Notes: a model not told the origin generated them from the sequence alone. DNA of 64,000 nt from Paraniabella hibiscisoli (GCF_022512515.1 NZ_JAKWBK010000001.1:2542001-2606000); one strand, 5' to 3'; shown: positions 9,512-18,571, counted from the first letter of the stretch. Made by a program: numbers and translations.

Positions 9512-10641
9512 ATGGCTTTGATTATGATATAGGGATTGTGGGTGGCGGATTAGCCGGATTGACAACTGCCATACAACTGAGGCGCAAAGGATATACAGTG
9601 GCATTGTGGGAAAAGAATAAGTATCCTTTTCACCGGGTTTGCGGAGAGTATATCAGTAAAGAAAGCTGGAATTATTTGCAAAGCTGTGGTATCGACTTAC
9701 CGGCCTTGCAATTGCCCATGATCAATAAGCTGGAAGTAAGCGCACCCAATGGGACACTTTTAAAAACAAAGCTGGACCTGGGTGGTTTTGGCATCAGCAG
9801 GTATTGGCTGGATAACCTCTTATTTGAGGAGGCAAAAAGGGTGGGAGTAGCCGTTTTCGATGGCCGCAAAATCGATCAGCTATTTCGTGATAATGAGAGT
9901 TTTGAACTATACACGGGAAATGACTCTTTTAAAGTAAAGCTTGTGCTGGGGAGCTTTGGAAAGCGGAGCAATATAGATATAAAGTGGCATAGAAAGTTTG
10001 TTACACAAAAGCCTAATGCGCTCAATAATTATATTGGTGTAAAGTATCATATTAAAGCAGATTTTCCTGGCGACACTATTGCGCTTCATAATTTTAAAGA
10101 TGGCTATTGTGGCATATCAAAAATAGAAGGGGATCAATATTGTCTTTGTTATCTTACCACTGCCTTTAATTTACAGTCGGCCGGAGGAATTAAAGAAATG
10201 GAGCAGAAAGTTTTATTCCAAAACGCTCATTTGCGGAGAATATTTAAGCAAAGTGAGTTTATTCTTTCATCACCGGTTACTATTTCGCAGGTTTCATTTA
10301 ATCGAAAGGAAATCGTTTATAATAATACACCTCTCGCGGGTGATGCCTGTGGCATGATTACTCCTTTGTGTGGCAATGGTATGAGCATGGCCATGCACGG
10401 CGGGAAGATTTTTACGGCTTTGGCTGATGACTTTTTGCAGCAACGAACTTCCTTTGAAAATATGTTGGGTTTATATGAAAAAGCATGGAACAGTGAATTT
10501 TCAGCACGCCTGCGTATGGGGCGTATCATCCAGGCTAATTTTGGCAAAGAGTGGCAAACGGATTTATTTATTAATATACTCAAATACCTGCCATGGCTTA
10601 CTGCACGAATGATTAGAGCCACACATGGAAGGCCTTTCTAA
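9508..10641 (+). CDS. FAD-dependent oxidoreductase (geranylgeranyl reductase-like)
   Basis: A 377-residue flavoprotein, intact. The Rossmann motif DIGIVGGGLAGLTTAIQL is at residues 7-24, followed by the acidic residue in VALWEKN and the KYPFHRVCGEYIS segment typical of geranylgeranyl-reductase-like and flavin monooxygenase proteins. A mid-protein VLGSFGKRSNIDI and the C-terminal FAD contact AGDACGMITPLCGNGMSMA are also present. It begins within the methyltransferase stop (ATGA). In context it may hydroxylate or oxidise the aromatic ring of the polyketide, or reduce its prenyl chain; both reactions are known in this superfamily and the sequence does not choose between them. Confidence 0.92.
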   Translation: MNGFDYDIGIVGGGLAGLTTAIQLRRKGYTVALWEKNKYPFHRVCGEYISKESWNYLQSCGIDLPALQLPMINKLEVSAPNGTLLKTKLDLGGFGISRYWLDNLLFEEAKRVGVAVFDGRKIDQLFRDNESFELYTGNDSFKVKLVLGSFGKRSNIDIKWHRKFVTQKPNALNNYIGVKYHIKADFPGDTIALHNFKDGYCGISKIEGDQYCLCYLTTAFNLQSAGGIKEMEQKVLFQNAHLRRIFKQSEFILSSPVTISQVSFNRKEIVYNNTPLAGDACGMITPLCGNGMSMAMHGGKIFTALADDFLQQRTSFENMLGLYEKAWNSEFSARLRMGRIIQANFGKEWQTDLFINILKYLPWLTARMIRATHGRPF

Positions 10642-10687
10642 CCTTATTTGGCATGGGTTTGGATTTCTATAACCAAACCATTTCTTT

Positions 10688-11173
10688 ATGAAGCGACATT
10701 ATTTTTTATATGTTTTGCTATTCGCGATGGTAATTGTTATAGCTTGTAGCAGTCCACAAAAAACATCTGTAAATAATAGCGGTGAATCCGGCAATGTGAT
10801 CATTCCTAACGCCGATGCCAAATCTTTTCAGAATGAATTAGCGGGTACCTGGAGTGTAGTTTCCATGCGCCGTCAGCAGAAGGCTGACCTGGAAATGCTT
10901 TCCGGCGTAACGTTGCAATTTAATGCCTCCGATACCAAATTTTCCGGGAAAGCTCCCTGCAATTCCATTTTTGGAACAATTCAGTTAAACGGGTATAGTA
11001 TACGTTTTCAGAATATAGGGGCTACCAAGATGGCCTGCGACAAACTGGAACAGGAAACGATCTTTATAGATCTCCTGCAAACAAGGGTTAGCGCCTTTAC
11101 ATTGGAAGGTAACAAGCTCTATTTGAGAGATGGAATCAGTAATATTGTATTCACCTGCGAGCGAAGCCAATAG
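10688..11173 (+). CDS. META domain lipoprotein
   Basis: A 161-residue lipoprotein. The signal ends in IVIACSSPQ (lipidated Cys at 20). Residues about 55-160 form a META/HslJ domain: LAGTWSVVSMR, VTLQFNASDTKFSGKAPCNS, FQNIGATKMACDKLEQE and NKLYLRDGISNIVFTCER match the W-x-l, G-x-aGCN-x-f-G, t-M-aC and l-t-L patterns. Two Cys (GKAPCNS, KMACDK) are the pair usually found in this family. HslJ-type proteins are linked to heat or novobiocin tolerance in E. coli, but no enzymatic activity is established. The gene follows the polyketide operon by 46 bases and may be read through from it. Confidence 0.85.
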   Translation: MKRHYFLYVLLFAMVIVIACSSPQKTSVNNSGESGNVIIPNADAKSFQNELAGTWSVVSMRRQQKADLEMLSGVTLQFNASDTKFSGKAPCNSIFGTIQLNGYSIRFQNIGATKMACDKLEQETIFIDLLQTRVSAFTLEGNKLYLRDGISNIVFTCERSQ

Positions 11174-11213
11174 TCATTTTTCTTTCATTCATTATTTATA
11201 AACTCATCCATCA

Positions 11214-11579
11214 TTAATATTGCCCTGTGCTCAACATTACCAGCGTACAGGCTTCTATTGTTTGCACGCCCTGCTCTTTAGCTTTATGTGCTAATGTATC
11301 ATTTTCTGCTCCCGGATTAAAAATGATCCGTTTGGGATGGAGTGATAATATGTAGTCTTCATATTCTTTCTGGTTCTGCTCATTCATATACATGGTTACA
11401 GTATCAATTCCTTTTTCATCCGGCTTTGATTTATGAATGACTACATCGCCAACCTGCCCTTCGCGTCGGCCGATAGCTACTACATCGTGACCATTGGCCC
11501 TTAATCTTTTTAAAGCCATATTGCCGTAGCGGGAACTGTTTTCTGATGCGCCTAAAACCAATGTTTTTTTATTTGCCAT
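11214..11579 (-). CDS. CoA-binding domain protein
   Basis: A 121-residue stand-alone CoA-binding (YccU-like) protein with a Rossmann fold. The visible features are KTLVLGASENSSRYGNMALKRL (P-loop-like first strand and helix), VVAIGRREGQVGDVVI, and PKRIIFNPGAENDTLAHKAKEQG followed by IEACTLVMLSTGQY, the family signature FNPGaEn with a C-terminal CtLVMLs-g-y. The fold is that of the succinyl-CoA synthetase alpha N-domain, but the cellular role is unknown. It is intact and lies downstream of the aceF terminator in the same direction, so it is probably transcribed alone. Confidence 0.88.
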   Translation of the reverse strand: MANKKTLVLGASENSSRYGNMALKRLRANGHDVVAIGRREGQVGDVVIHKSKPDEKGIDTVTMYMNEQNQKEYEDYILSLHPKRIIFNPGAENDTLAHKAKEQGVQTIEACTLVMLSTGQY

Positions 11580-11649
11580 ATCCTGGTATTAAATGGGGTA
11601 GATACTATTTCGCTGATGAACTGTACAATATTGATGCCATTGGACTTAG

Positions 11650-11663
11650 TTGTTGTACAACAA
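11650..11663. promoter_or_regulatory. Perfect palindrome upstream of CoA-binding gene
   Basis: TTGTTGTACAACAA is a perfect 14-base palindrome 70 bases upstream of the CoA-binding gene start and just beyond the aceF terminator. The size and symmetry fit an operator for a dimeric repressor, but no regulator is adjacent. Confidence 0.3.
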
Positions 11664-11694
11664 AAAAGCCACAATGTAATAATAACACTGTGGC
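11661..11694 (-). terminator. Rho-independent terminator of aceF
   Basis: Arms GCCACAATGT (11668-11677) and ACACTGTGGC (11685-11694) pair with one mismatch around a seven-base loop. Read on the minus strand the stem is followed by six T, so it ends the aceF transcript. Confidence 0.8.
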
Positions 11695-11717
11695 TTATAT
11701 AAAGTTTCAACCTATGG

Positions 11718-13397
11718 TTAAACCAGCATACGCAAAGGTTCTTCCAGGAAGCTTTTTAATGTTTGAAGGAAAGCAGCTCCAACAGCGCCATCCGCTACGC
11801 GGTGGTCGCAGGTAAGGGTAACTTTCATGATATTACCAACGGTGATCTGTCCGTTTCTAACAACAGGAACCTGGTTAATGGCGCCTACTGCAAGAATGCA
11901 GGATGCAGGAGGATTGATAATAGCAGTAAATTCTTCAATACCAAACATACCCAGGTTAGAGATCGTGAAGGTATTGCCTTCCCACTCTGCCGGAGCCAGT
12001 TTCTTTGCTTTGGCACGTCCCGCAAGGTCTTTAACCTCACCTGCAATCTGCGATAATGATTTGGTATCTGCAAAACGAACTACCGGAACCAATAAACCCT
12101 GGTCCACTGCTACTGCAACGCCAATATCTACATGATGATTAACACGAATGGTTTCGCCCTGCCAGCTGCTATTGATAGCCGGGTGCTGTTTTAAAGAAAG
12201 TGCCGCAGCCTTCAGTACCAGGTCGTTAAATGATATTTTATTAGGAGATACTTCGTTGATTTGTGCACGGCTTGCAACTGCCTTATCCATGTTGATTTCC
12301 ATGGTCAGGTAGATTTCGGGAGCCGAAAACTTCACTTCAGAAAGGCGTTTTGCGATGGTTTTTCTCATTTGAGAAACCGGAACATCTTCGAAAGAAACCT
12401 GCCCTGTAATTGCAGAACCTGTAGCAGCAGGTGCCTGGCTGGCAGCTGTATCCTGAGCAGCTGGCTTGGACGCAGCAGGTTTATAGTTGTCGATATCCGA
12501 TTTGGTAATTCTTCCACCGTCTCCCGAACCTTGTACAGTTCCCAGGTCAATACCTTTTTCTGCAGCCAGCTTTTTAGCTAACGGAGAAGCCTTGATGCGG
12601 CCGTTCTCGCCCGTGGTGGAAGCTTCGGGAGCTGCTGATGTTTCAGTAGCTGTTTCTTTCGTTTCAGCTGTGGCTTCTTCTTTAGCTTCAGCTTTAGGAA
12701 CCGGCGCTGAGCCACCACCTTTCACTGCTGCAATAATCTCATCTACGTTTACTTTTCCTTCCTCACCAATAATGCAAAGCAGGTCATTCACCTGTATTTT
12801 ATCGCCGGCTTTTGCGCCCTGGTATAATAGTTTACCATTTTTATAGCTTTCCAGCTCCATGGTAGCTTTATCGGTCTCGATTTCAGCCAGTAAATCCCCT
12901 TTTTTACATCATCGCCAATATTTTTGGCCCAGCTAGCAATAACGCCTTCAGTCATGGTATCGCTCAGACGAGGCATTAATACCACCTCATCCAATTTGGA
13001 TATATCTATTGTTGATCCCGAAGGAGCCGCTGCTTTTTCTGCAGTTTTAGCTTCTTCTTTAACCGGTTCATCCTTTTCCGAAGGAGTACCTGATGATTTT
13101 TCTTCTTTGGGTTGGGCACTCTCACCGGCTTTCCCGTTTACAAGGCCCGAAATATCTTCACCTGCCTCTCCCACAATTACCATCAGGTCGTCTACCTGCA
13201 GTTTTCCACCATTTTCTGCACCCAGGTAAAAACGGTTCCATCTTTATAGCTTTCTAACTCCATCGTGGCTTTATCGGTTTCAATTTCAGCCAGCAAATCA
13301 CCTTTTTTACATTATCGCCTACTTTTTTATGCCAGGCAGCAATCACCCCTTCAGTCATTGTATCGCTCAATCGGGGCATTAAAATTTTCTCAGCCAT
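11718..13397 (-). CDS. pdhC: Dihydrolipoamide acetyltransferase, pyruvate dehydrogenase E2 (frameshifted)
   Basis: E2 core of the pyruvate dehydrogenase complex, about 560 residues when repaired. The start is MAEKILMPRLSDTMTEG at 13397. It has two lipoyl domains, each with the lipoylated Lys in ETDKATMELESYK, separated by an Ala/Pro/Glu-rich linker. The E3/E1-binding peripheral domain is RIKASPLAKKLAAEKGIDLG and the catalytic domain ends in MKVTLTCDHRVADGAVGA, with the DHRxxDG active-site motif. Three one-base losses are located: an A in the KKG run of each lipoyl domain (about 13305 and 12905) and a T in the VFYLG run (about 13230). All restore the expected lipoyl sequence. E1 genes are not in the window. 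The symbol follows Bacteroidota usage; aceF is the enterobacterial name. Confidence 0.93.
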
Positions 13398-13598
13398 GTA
13401 TATAAAATATTTCGCCCGAAATTAGTGAATTATGGTGAATGGGCAATAGTGAAATGTCTTCAACCGCAGATTAGACAATTTATTGAGATAATAGTAAAAA
13501 AACACAGGATGGCGGCAAAAAATTACCGGCACTCAGGTCATTTTTGTAGTATAATACCTCCGGAATAAGCTCAAACCGCCTAAAAGATAAAAGATTTT
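13398..13598. other. Spacer between aceF and dnaX
   Basis: About 200 bases with no supported gene. It holds a short GTGAATTATGGTGAATGGGC repeat-like stretch near 13430-13450, similar to other low-complexity spacers in this window. Read on the minus strand there is a T-rich element ending TTTTTTGCC at about 13520-13530 that may be part of the aceF promoter. Confidence 0.4.
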
Positions 13599-15394
13599 CT
13601 AACGACCCAGTTCCAGCTTAAGCTTTTCCTTTAATTGTTGTACCAGAGGATATTTAGTGATCATTTTCTGGTATTGTTCTACAACAGACAAAGGTCGTTC
13701 TATCACTTCCTGAGGTGCGGCTGCCGGTTAGCATCAATGAGGTTAAAGAGCTGTAATTGGGTATTCTGTAATTCCAGCTTTAAAAACTCAGCCGCCTCAT
13801 TTTTAGTAATTTCTACAAACCGGTTTTCCAGCGGATTGGAAGTGTATACGTTAAAGGAGTTGGCATCGAGGATCTCAACGGTAGCCAGCGAGAAGCTTTG
13901 AGCCGCCGGGTTACGATTGTCTCTTAATAATTGTGTAAATTTCTGCCAGGCTTCAATAAGAGTGGCCTCCTGCAGTGGCTGGTCTTCCTTCTCGGGAGCT
14001 ATTTCCTTAAACTGCTTTCTGAGCTTTTCCAGGCTGCTGAGCTTTTTCCTGCCGGCGGGGTCGATGTTAAGCCCGAACTGCCTGCAGGTGCCTTGGGTGT
14101 TACCATTGGCGTAGATGGAGATTGCTGCGGCAATACAACAGGTTCATCCGCAATAATCAACTTTGCTGCGGTGGTGCAGCTTGCTGTGTTTTGGCTCTTT
14201 CCTTTAAAAGTATCGGTTGTATTTGCCTGAAGGCTAATGCGCCTTTTGACTCAACTAGTTTTTTTTTGATACTGAATTTTCATCCAGTGAGAGTTGCATT
14301 GCCTGTTGCAGGTAGCAGAGTTTTATCAGGGTTAACTCTACATGTAACCTTTTATTACGGGCCGATCGATAGTTGATCTCCGATTCGTTTAAAATATTAA
14401 GTGCGCTAATAAGCAGCGGTGTAGGGATTTGTTTAGCTGCATTGAGGTACTTTTCCCTGAAACTTTCTACTGTATCCAGTAATGCCACTACTTTTTCATC
14501 TTTACTAACCAACAGGTTGCGGATAAAAGCCGCCATTCCATTCAATACCAGGTCGCCTTCAAAGCCTTTACGGTTAATATCGTCAAACAAAAGCATGGCG
14601 CTCGCCAGGTCTTGCTGCTGCATATAATCCATCAACCGGAAATAATAGTCCTCATCCAGTATATTCAGGTGTTCCAGGGTACTGTTATAGCTCACTTCCC
14701 CATTGCTGAAGCTCACTATTTTGTCCATGATACTCAAAGCATCGCGCATACAGCCTTCACTTTTCTGGGCAATAAGCTGCAATGATGCCTTATCTGCGTG
14801 AACCCCTTCTTTACTGCAAATGCCTTCCAGATGCTCTACTGTGTCGTTGGTGGTGATACGCTTAAAGTCGAATATCTGGCAACGGCTTAATATAGTAGGA
14901 AGTATTTTATGTTTTTCTGTGGTGGCTAATATAAAAATGGCATAGGAGGGAGGTTCTTCCAGCGTTTTAAGAAAAGCATTAAATGCCGCTGAGCTCAACA
15001 TATGTACCTCATCTATAATATATACCTTGTATTGACCAGCCTGCGGTGCAAACCGTACCTGGTCTACCAATGTGCGGATATCATCTACTGAGTTGTTGCT
15101 GGCAGCATCCAATTCATGGATATTCAGCGAACTGCCATGATTAAAAGAAACGCAAGAACTACATTCGTTACAGGCTTCTCCATCGGGAGTAGCGTTTTCG
15201 CAGTTGATCGTTTTTGCCAGGATACGGGCGCAGGTAGTTTTACCCACACCACGCGGACCGCAAAACAAAAAGGCATGTGCCAGCTGGTTTTGCTTAATAG
15301 CATTCTTTAATGTAGTGGTGATATGCCCCTGGCCTACAACGGTATCGAAAAGCTGTGGCCTGTACTTGCGTGCTGAAACGATAAATTTATCCAT
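13599..15394 (-). CDS. dnaX: DNA polymerase III subunit gamma/tau (frameshifted C-terminus)
   Basis: Clamp-loader ATPase of about 600 residues. Walker A is GPRGVGKTTCARILAKT (about residues 46-62). The zinc-binding Cys cluster lies in NCENATPDGEACNECSSC. Walker B is IIDEVHMLS, and sensor 1 and SRC are in LATTEKHKILPTILSRCQ. Domain III continues to about residue 360. The tau-type tail from 14255 to the TAG at 13599 runs through two or more frame changes, ending KLKLELGR. The ATG at 15394 is chosen because GGAGGA sits six bases upstream. An exact -7 promoter box lies immediately beyond. The gene is essential, so the tail breaks are best read as sequencing errors in runs. Confidence 0.93.
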
Positions 15395-15409
15395 GATTAC
15401 TCCTCCCGA

Positions 15410-15417
15410 CAAAAGTA
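15410..15417 (-). promoter_or_regulatory. Bacteroidota -7 box of dnaX
   Basis: TACTTTTG on the minus strand is an exact match to TAnnTTTG. It ends 16 bases from the dnaX ATG, so the leader would be short, with the GGAGGA ribosome site close to the transcript start. No clear -33 TTTG at the usual distance is seen. Confidence 0.55.
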
Positions 15418-15637
15418 ACGTATTACAACCTGATTTGTTGGAGCCATATTCATGATGTGGAAAATTGGTGTTCAGTTATATTCTGATAAAAGAAAGGAAA
15501 TTTTGTACGCTTCTAATGTCCTGGAAATAAGTTGGTTAAATAAAAAGCCGTATCGCTTTAACAAATAACCATCAGGCTTGGTATGGGGTTTGTTTAACCA
15601 AAGACGAATTTAATTTTTTTAATCAAATCCCAATCTT

Positions 15638-16018
15638 ATGAAATCAATTTTGAAAATGTTAGGTGTGGTGCTTTTTGCATCTTTTGTATTTACAGCTTGT
15701 AGCAAGGACGATGATCCTGCTGATAACCGTTTTTTTGTAGGAACCTATAAGGGAAAGGTGACTTATGATGGTGCCGGTAACGATGTTAATAATAGCAATG
15801 GCTCGGTTACGGTAGTAAAAGATGGGTCTGCAACTACTTACAGTTTTAAATTTTCTGATGGTATTCCTGATATTAACAATGTAGAATTCAGGCAGAGTGG
15901 CGATAATACCTGGGTGAGTACCGGGGAACTGGCAGGATTGATCAATGTAAATAATGCAAATCTCAAGATCGCTGTTACCAAAAATGGTAATGTATGGACA
16001 GCTGATTGTAACAGGTAG
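15638..16018 (+). CDS. Small secreted lipoprotein
   Basis: A 126-residue lipoprotein: signal MKSILKMLGVVLFASFVFTAC with the lipidated Cys at 21, then an acidic SKDDDPADN linker that may act as an outer-membrane export signal, as in Bacteroidota surface lipoproteins. The rest looks like a single beta-rich domain with alternating hydrophobic residues (FVGTYKGKVTYDGAGND, GSVTVVKDGSATTYSFKF, NVWTADCNR). I do not recognise the family. The gene is monocistronic and ends at a strong terminator. Confidence 0.75.
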   Translation: MKSILKMLGVVLFASFVFTACSKDDDPADNRFFVGTYKGKVTYDGAGNDVNNSNGSVTVVKDGSATTYSFKFSDGIPDINNVEFRQSGDNTWVSTGELAGLINVNNANLKIAVTKNGNVWTADCNR

Positions 16019-16040
16019 TTATTTAAAATCTAATTAAAGA

Positions 16041-16065
16041 AAAGCCCGCGATTCGCGGGCTTTTT
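16041..16065 (+). terminator. Rho-independent terminator
   Basis: AAAGCCCGCGA and TCGCGGGCTTTTT form a GC-rich stem with a short loop and a T-run. It ends the 15638-16018 lipoprotein transcript and, because the A-run on the left gives a T-run in reverse, can also stop the convergent Trp-rich gene. Confidence 0.9.
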
Positions 16066-16080
16066 GCTATAACACAGATC

Positions 16081-16479
16081 CTACTTATTGGTCCAAAGCG
16101 TCCACTTTTTATCGAACTTGTACCACTTACCATCACTTCCTTCCCATTTCCATTCAGGTACTTCACTCCATTTGGTTCCGTCTGCGCTCCAAACTAATTT
16201 GCCTTCATTTATTTTTAACCACTTGCCTTCCTTATCCGTCCAGCTTTGGCTCTCAACTTCGGCCCATTTATTTCCGTCAGTACTCCACCATAGTTTGGCA
16301 GATTTGTCCAGTTTGTACCAATAGGTTTTACCTTCAATGGATCCTGCCCAGGTTTGCGTTTTCGATTTAACCCAATCTGCAGCTACTTCGTAGGATACAG
16401 GGTTTGTGAGAATGTCAGAGGCTTGAACGCTTGTAACAACGCCGCCGAAAATAGTGAATGCTAAAAGTATTTTTTTCAT
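16081..16479 (-). CDS. Tryptophan-rich tandem-repeat secreted protein
   Basis: A 132-residue protein with a signal peptide (residues 1-20, TSVQA then SD). The mature part is built of about three imperfect 30-residue repeats, each following W-x-GS/DKEGKW-Y/L-K-x-x-x-K-x-W-x-S-x-DG-x-KW-x-EV. Examples are LWWSTDGNKWAEVESQSW, LVWSADGTKWSEVPEWKW and a shorter last copy GSDGKWYKFDKKWTLW. About 15 of 132 residues are Trp and many are Lys or Asp. The pattern suggests stacked beta hairpins, possibly glycan- or surface-binding. I know no family for it. It is upstream of the convergent terminator and 38 bases downstream of the ferritin-like gene. Confidence 0.7.
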   Translation of the reverse strand: MKKILLAFTIFGGVVTSVQASDILTNPVSYEVAADWVKSKTQTWAGSIEGKTYWYKLDKSAKLWWSTDGNKWAEVESQSWTDKEGKWLKINEGKLVWSADGTKWSEVPEWKWEGSDGKWYKFDKKWTLWTNK

Positions 16480-16517
16480 TGTATTGTCTTTAAAAATTAA
16501 ATGTTGAATCCTGTTTA

Positions 16518-17426
16518 CTATAATCTAAAAGCAGGCTTAAGGAATAAATTGGCTATAGTAACTACGTTGGCGGTTGCAAGCGCTTCGTCAAAACTTTCGG
16601 CGGCCGCGGCCTGTGTAACGCCGGTTGCAATATTAGTAATCGGGATAGTGGCCTGAGTGGTATTTTGCTCGCCCGCATAAACTGCATCTGCAGGAGCTAC
16701 ACCCGTGTCATTGCCATTAGCTGTATAAGTAATCCATGGTTTAATGGTAAGGCCTGCTGCCGCTGCCATCTGGCGCAGATGCGATGCATGGCGTGCTTCT
16801 ACCGCGTGTATTTGCAGCGCGGCAGTTAATACTACCTGGTTGCCTTTAAGAAAGCCTGCCTGACCTTTATACGCTCGTACGCCGGTGTCTTCGAATGCAG
16901 TAGCTACTTTAAGGAATGTTGCATAATTGGTATACACATCGCCAAACGTTCCTCCTGAGGCATAGCTGTTATCTGCGTTATAAGTTCCTCCGGCTCTGAA
17001 ATCAAAATTAGTATAAGCCAGCTCGGGGCGCGCTGCAGAACCCAATACAGCCTTTAAGAAATCCACATGGGCTTTTTCATGGTCGCGTATGGTGGTAATA
17101 GCTTGCAATGCCGCAGTGCTGGGGAAGTTAAAGGTTACGTCTTTAACAGAAGAAGCAGGATCCTTGCCCACAACAGTATGGTTGTAAAAATGGTATTCCA
17201 GGTACTCCAGCGTTAAGGCAAAATTCAGCACATCATTGACAGTCCTGGTGCCAGACTGTCCATAAGCCTTAGTAAACATAGAGCTTAAGGCAAGAGGTAA
17301 TGCCGCCATTGAAATTTTTCGTCCAACGTTATAAAAGTCTTGCATCACACGTCTGCGTGGACTCAGCCTGTCGTAGATATCTTCATCTACTTTTTCTATT
17401 TCGCTTAATATATTGAGGATATTCAT
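16518..17426 (-). CDS. Ferritin-like domain protein (second of a pair)
   Basis: A 302-residue protein of the ferritin-like (Ferritin_2) superfamily. The N-terminal 35 residues are charged (SEIEKVDEDIYDRLSPRRR), followed by a hydrophobic stretch ISMAALPLALSSMFTKAYG that may be an internal signal or anchor. The helical bundle shows ligand-type residues in NFALTLEYLEYHFYN, TIRDHEKAHVDFLKAVLG, FEDTGVRAYKGQ and HAVEARHASHLRQM, consistent with a Glu/His di-metal site. Members are annotated as desiccation-related or of unknown function. It lies 18 bases downstream of a related gene and they share SGTRTV before the first helix. Probably one operon. Confidence 0.85.
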   Translation of the reverse strand: MNILNILSEIEKVDEDIYDRLSPRRRVMQDFYNVGRKISMAALPLALSSMFTKAYGQSGTRTVNDVLNFALTLEYLEYHFYNHTVVGKDPASSVKDVTFNFPSTAALQAITTIRDHEKAHVDFLKAVLGSAARPELAYTNFDFRAGGTYNADNSYASGGTFGDVYTNYATFLKVATAFEDTGVRAYKGQAGFLKGNQVVLTAALQIHAVEARHASHLRQMAAAAGLTIKPWITYTANGNDTGVAPADAVYAGEQNTTQATIPITNIATGVTQAAAAESFDEALATANVVTIANLFLKPAFRL

Positions 17427-17444
17427 GATTGGAAGGTTTTAAGG

Positions 17445-18176
17445 TTAAAAAGCATTTTTTACGTCGATCTTGGTTTTGATAAAAGTAGCTGCAATGGGAA
17501 GCACTTTGCTGGGTGGGAGGGCTGCGTCAAGGCCTTTGGAGTTGTCGGCTCCCAGTGCGGTGAGGCTGTTCAGGTCAGAAAAAGAGCCGTTGGATATCTG
17601 GTCTCTGATCCAGGCTGCATGTCTTGCTTCTACGGAGACGATCTGCCCGGCAATTACGAGATAGGCTTCTGTAGTGATTTTGTAGCCGGCGCCGTTGTAA
17701 GCAGCTACTCCCAGGTCTTCAAATGCTTTTGCTGTAGCCAGCACGCTGTCTTTACTGGTGAAATTTACTGAAGAGAAGTCAACTTCAAGGCTTCCGATGG
17801 CATTACTGCCCAGCGCTTTTTTGAAAAATTCGCGATGTGCGATCTCATGCAATTTTATATCATTCAAAAATGCGTTTTGAGAGGCGCTAAAAACAGCAGA
17901 TGATTTGGCCACTACTTCGGTATAGAAGGCTGCTTCCAGTTGCTCTAACGCATAGGCATAGTTTAATATGCCTATATCATCCTTGAAGTCGATGGTTGTC
18001 CCTTTGTTATTATTATTATTTCTGAACTCGTCGTAGAAATCATTATGGCCGCAGGAGGTAAGTAAAGCGGCGCCCGCAGTTCCCAGGCCTAATGCAGAAA
18101 GAAATTTTCTTCTGTTATAACCTTCTTTGACGGTGCGTGTGCCAGAAGTAGAAAGGTTGTCTTGTTCTGATTTCAT
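17445..18176 (-). CDS. Ferritin-like protein with Tat-type signal (first of a pair)
   Basis: A protein of about 243 residues when started at ATG 18176 (MKSEQDNLSTSGTRTV). A twin-arginine signal NRRKFLSALGLG is followed by a hydrophobic stretch and a lipobox-like LLTSCGHND, so it may be a Tat-exported lipoprotein. The ferritin-like bundle shows ALEQLEAAFYTEV, LHEIAHREFFKKALG, FEDLGVAAYNGAG and VSVEARHAAWIRDQ, giving the same Glu/His ligand spacing as the next gene. A longer frame begins at 18350 but its N-terminal part is repetitive spacer sequence, so it is rejected. Tat export would fit a protein that binds its metal in the cytoplasm. Confidence 0.85.
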   Translation of the reverse strand: MKSEQDNLSTSGTRTVKEGYNRRKFLSALGLGTAGAALLTSCGHNDFYDEFRNNNNNKGTTIDFKDDIGILNYAYALEQLEAAFYTEVVAKSSAVFSASQNAFLNDIKLHEIAHREFFKKALGSNAIGSLEVDFSSVNFTSKDSVLATAKAFEDLGVAAYNGAGYKITTEAYLVIAGQIVSVEARHAAWIRDQISNGSFSDLNSLTALGADNSKGLDAALPPSKVLPIAATFIKTKIDVKNAF

Positions 18177-18473
18177 AATATTTGATTTTTTATTGGAGAA
18201 TGGTTGGGTACTTACAGGTGCCCTTTCATTAATACATACGAGAGGTGATTCAATGTGGATTCTTTTTTTAAGAAAAATAAACGAGGGGTGATGAGTTGAG
18301 CGGTGAATAGTAACCAGTGAATGATGGATAGTGAGTAGTGAATGTGGCAATGCTGAGTGATGAATAACATAATGATGAATGGGAAAAACACAGTATTGGT
18401 TTTTCCCGTTATGCAGGTGTTGTAGTAAAGTCAGGGCTGTTTTTATAACAGGGAGAAGGGCGAAACGTCAATG
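18177..18473. repeat. Spacer with degenerate GTGAATAGTGA-type repeats
   Basis: About 300 gene-free bases upstream of the ferritin pair. Positions 18285-18380 consist of imperfect units such as GTGAATAGT, GTGAATGAT, GTGAGTAGTGAAT and GATGAATAAC. On the minus strand they translate to HHSL/TIHHS-type nonsense that is commonly mis-called as an N-terminal extension. Similar stretches occur near 7700, 13440, 47800 and 54620. Confidence 0.6.
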
Positions 18474-18501
18474 AAAAGGGGCTGCCCAAACCTGCAGCCC
18501 C
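18474..18501 (-). terminator. Terminator of the sigma/anti-sigma operon
   Basis: GGGGCTGC (18478-18485) and GCAGCCCC (18494-18501) form a perfect eight-base stem with an eight-base loop. On the minus strand it is followed by TTTT. It closes the anti-sigma transcript. Confidence 0.85.
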
Positions 18502-18571
18502 AATACTGATATGTCATTCAAACCATGACAATATTATCTACGGAAAATAAAAGAAAACGGATTTGGGTAAA

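Noticed and set aside
17445..18350. Longer start for the first ferritin-like protein
   Set aside because: The extra 58 residues come from low-complexity spacer repeats (HSLLTIHHSLVTIH); the Tat signal places the start at 18176.
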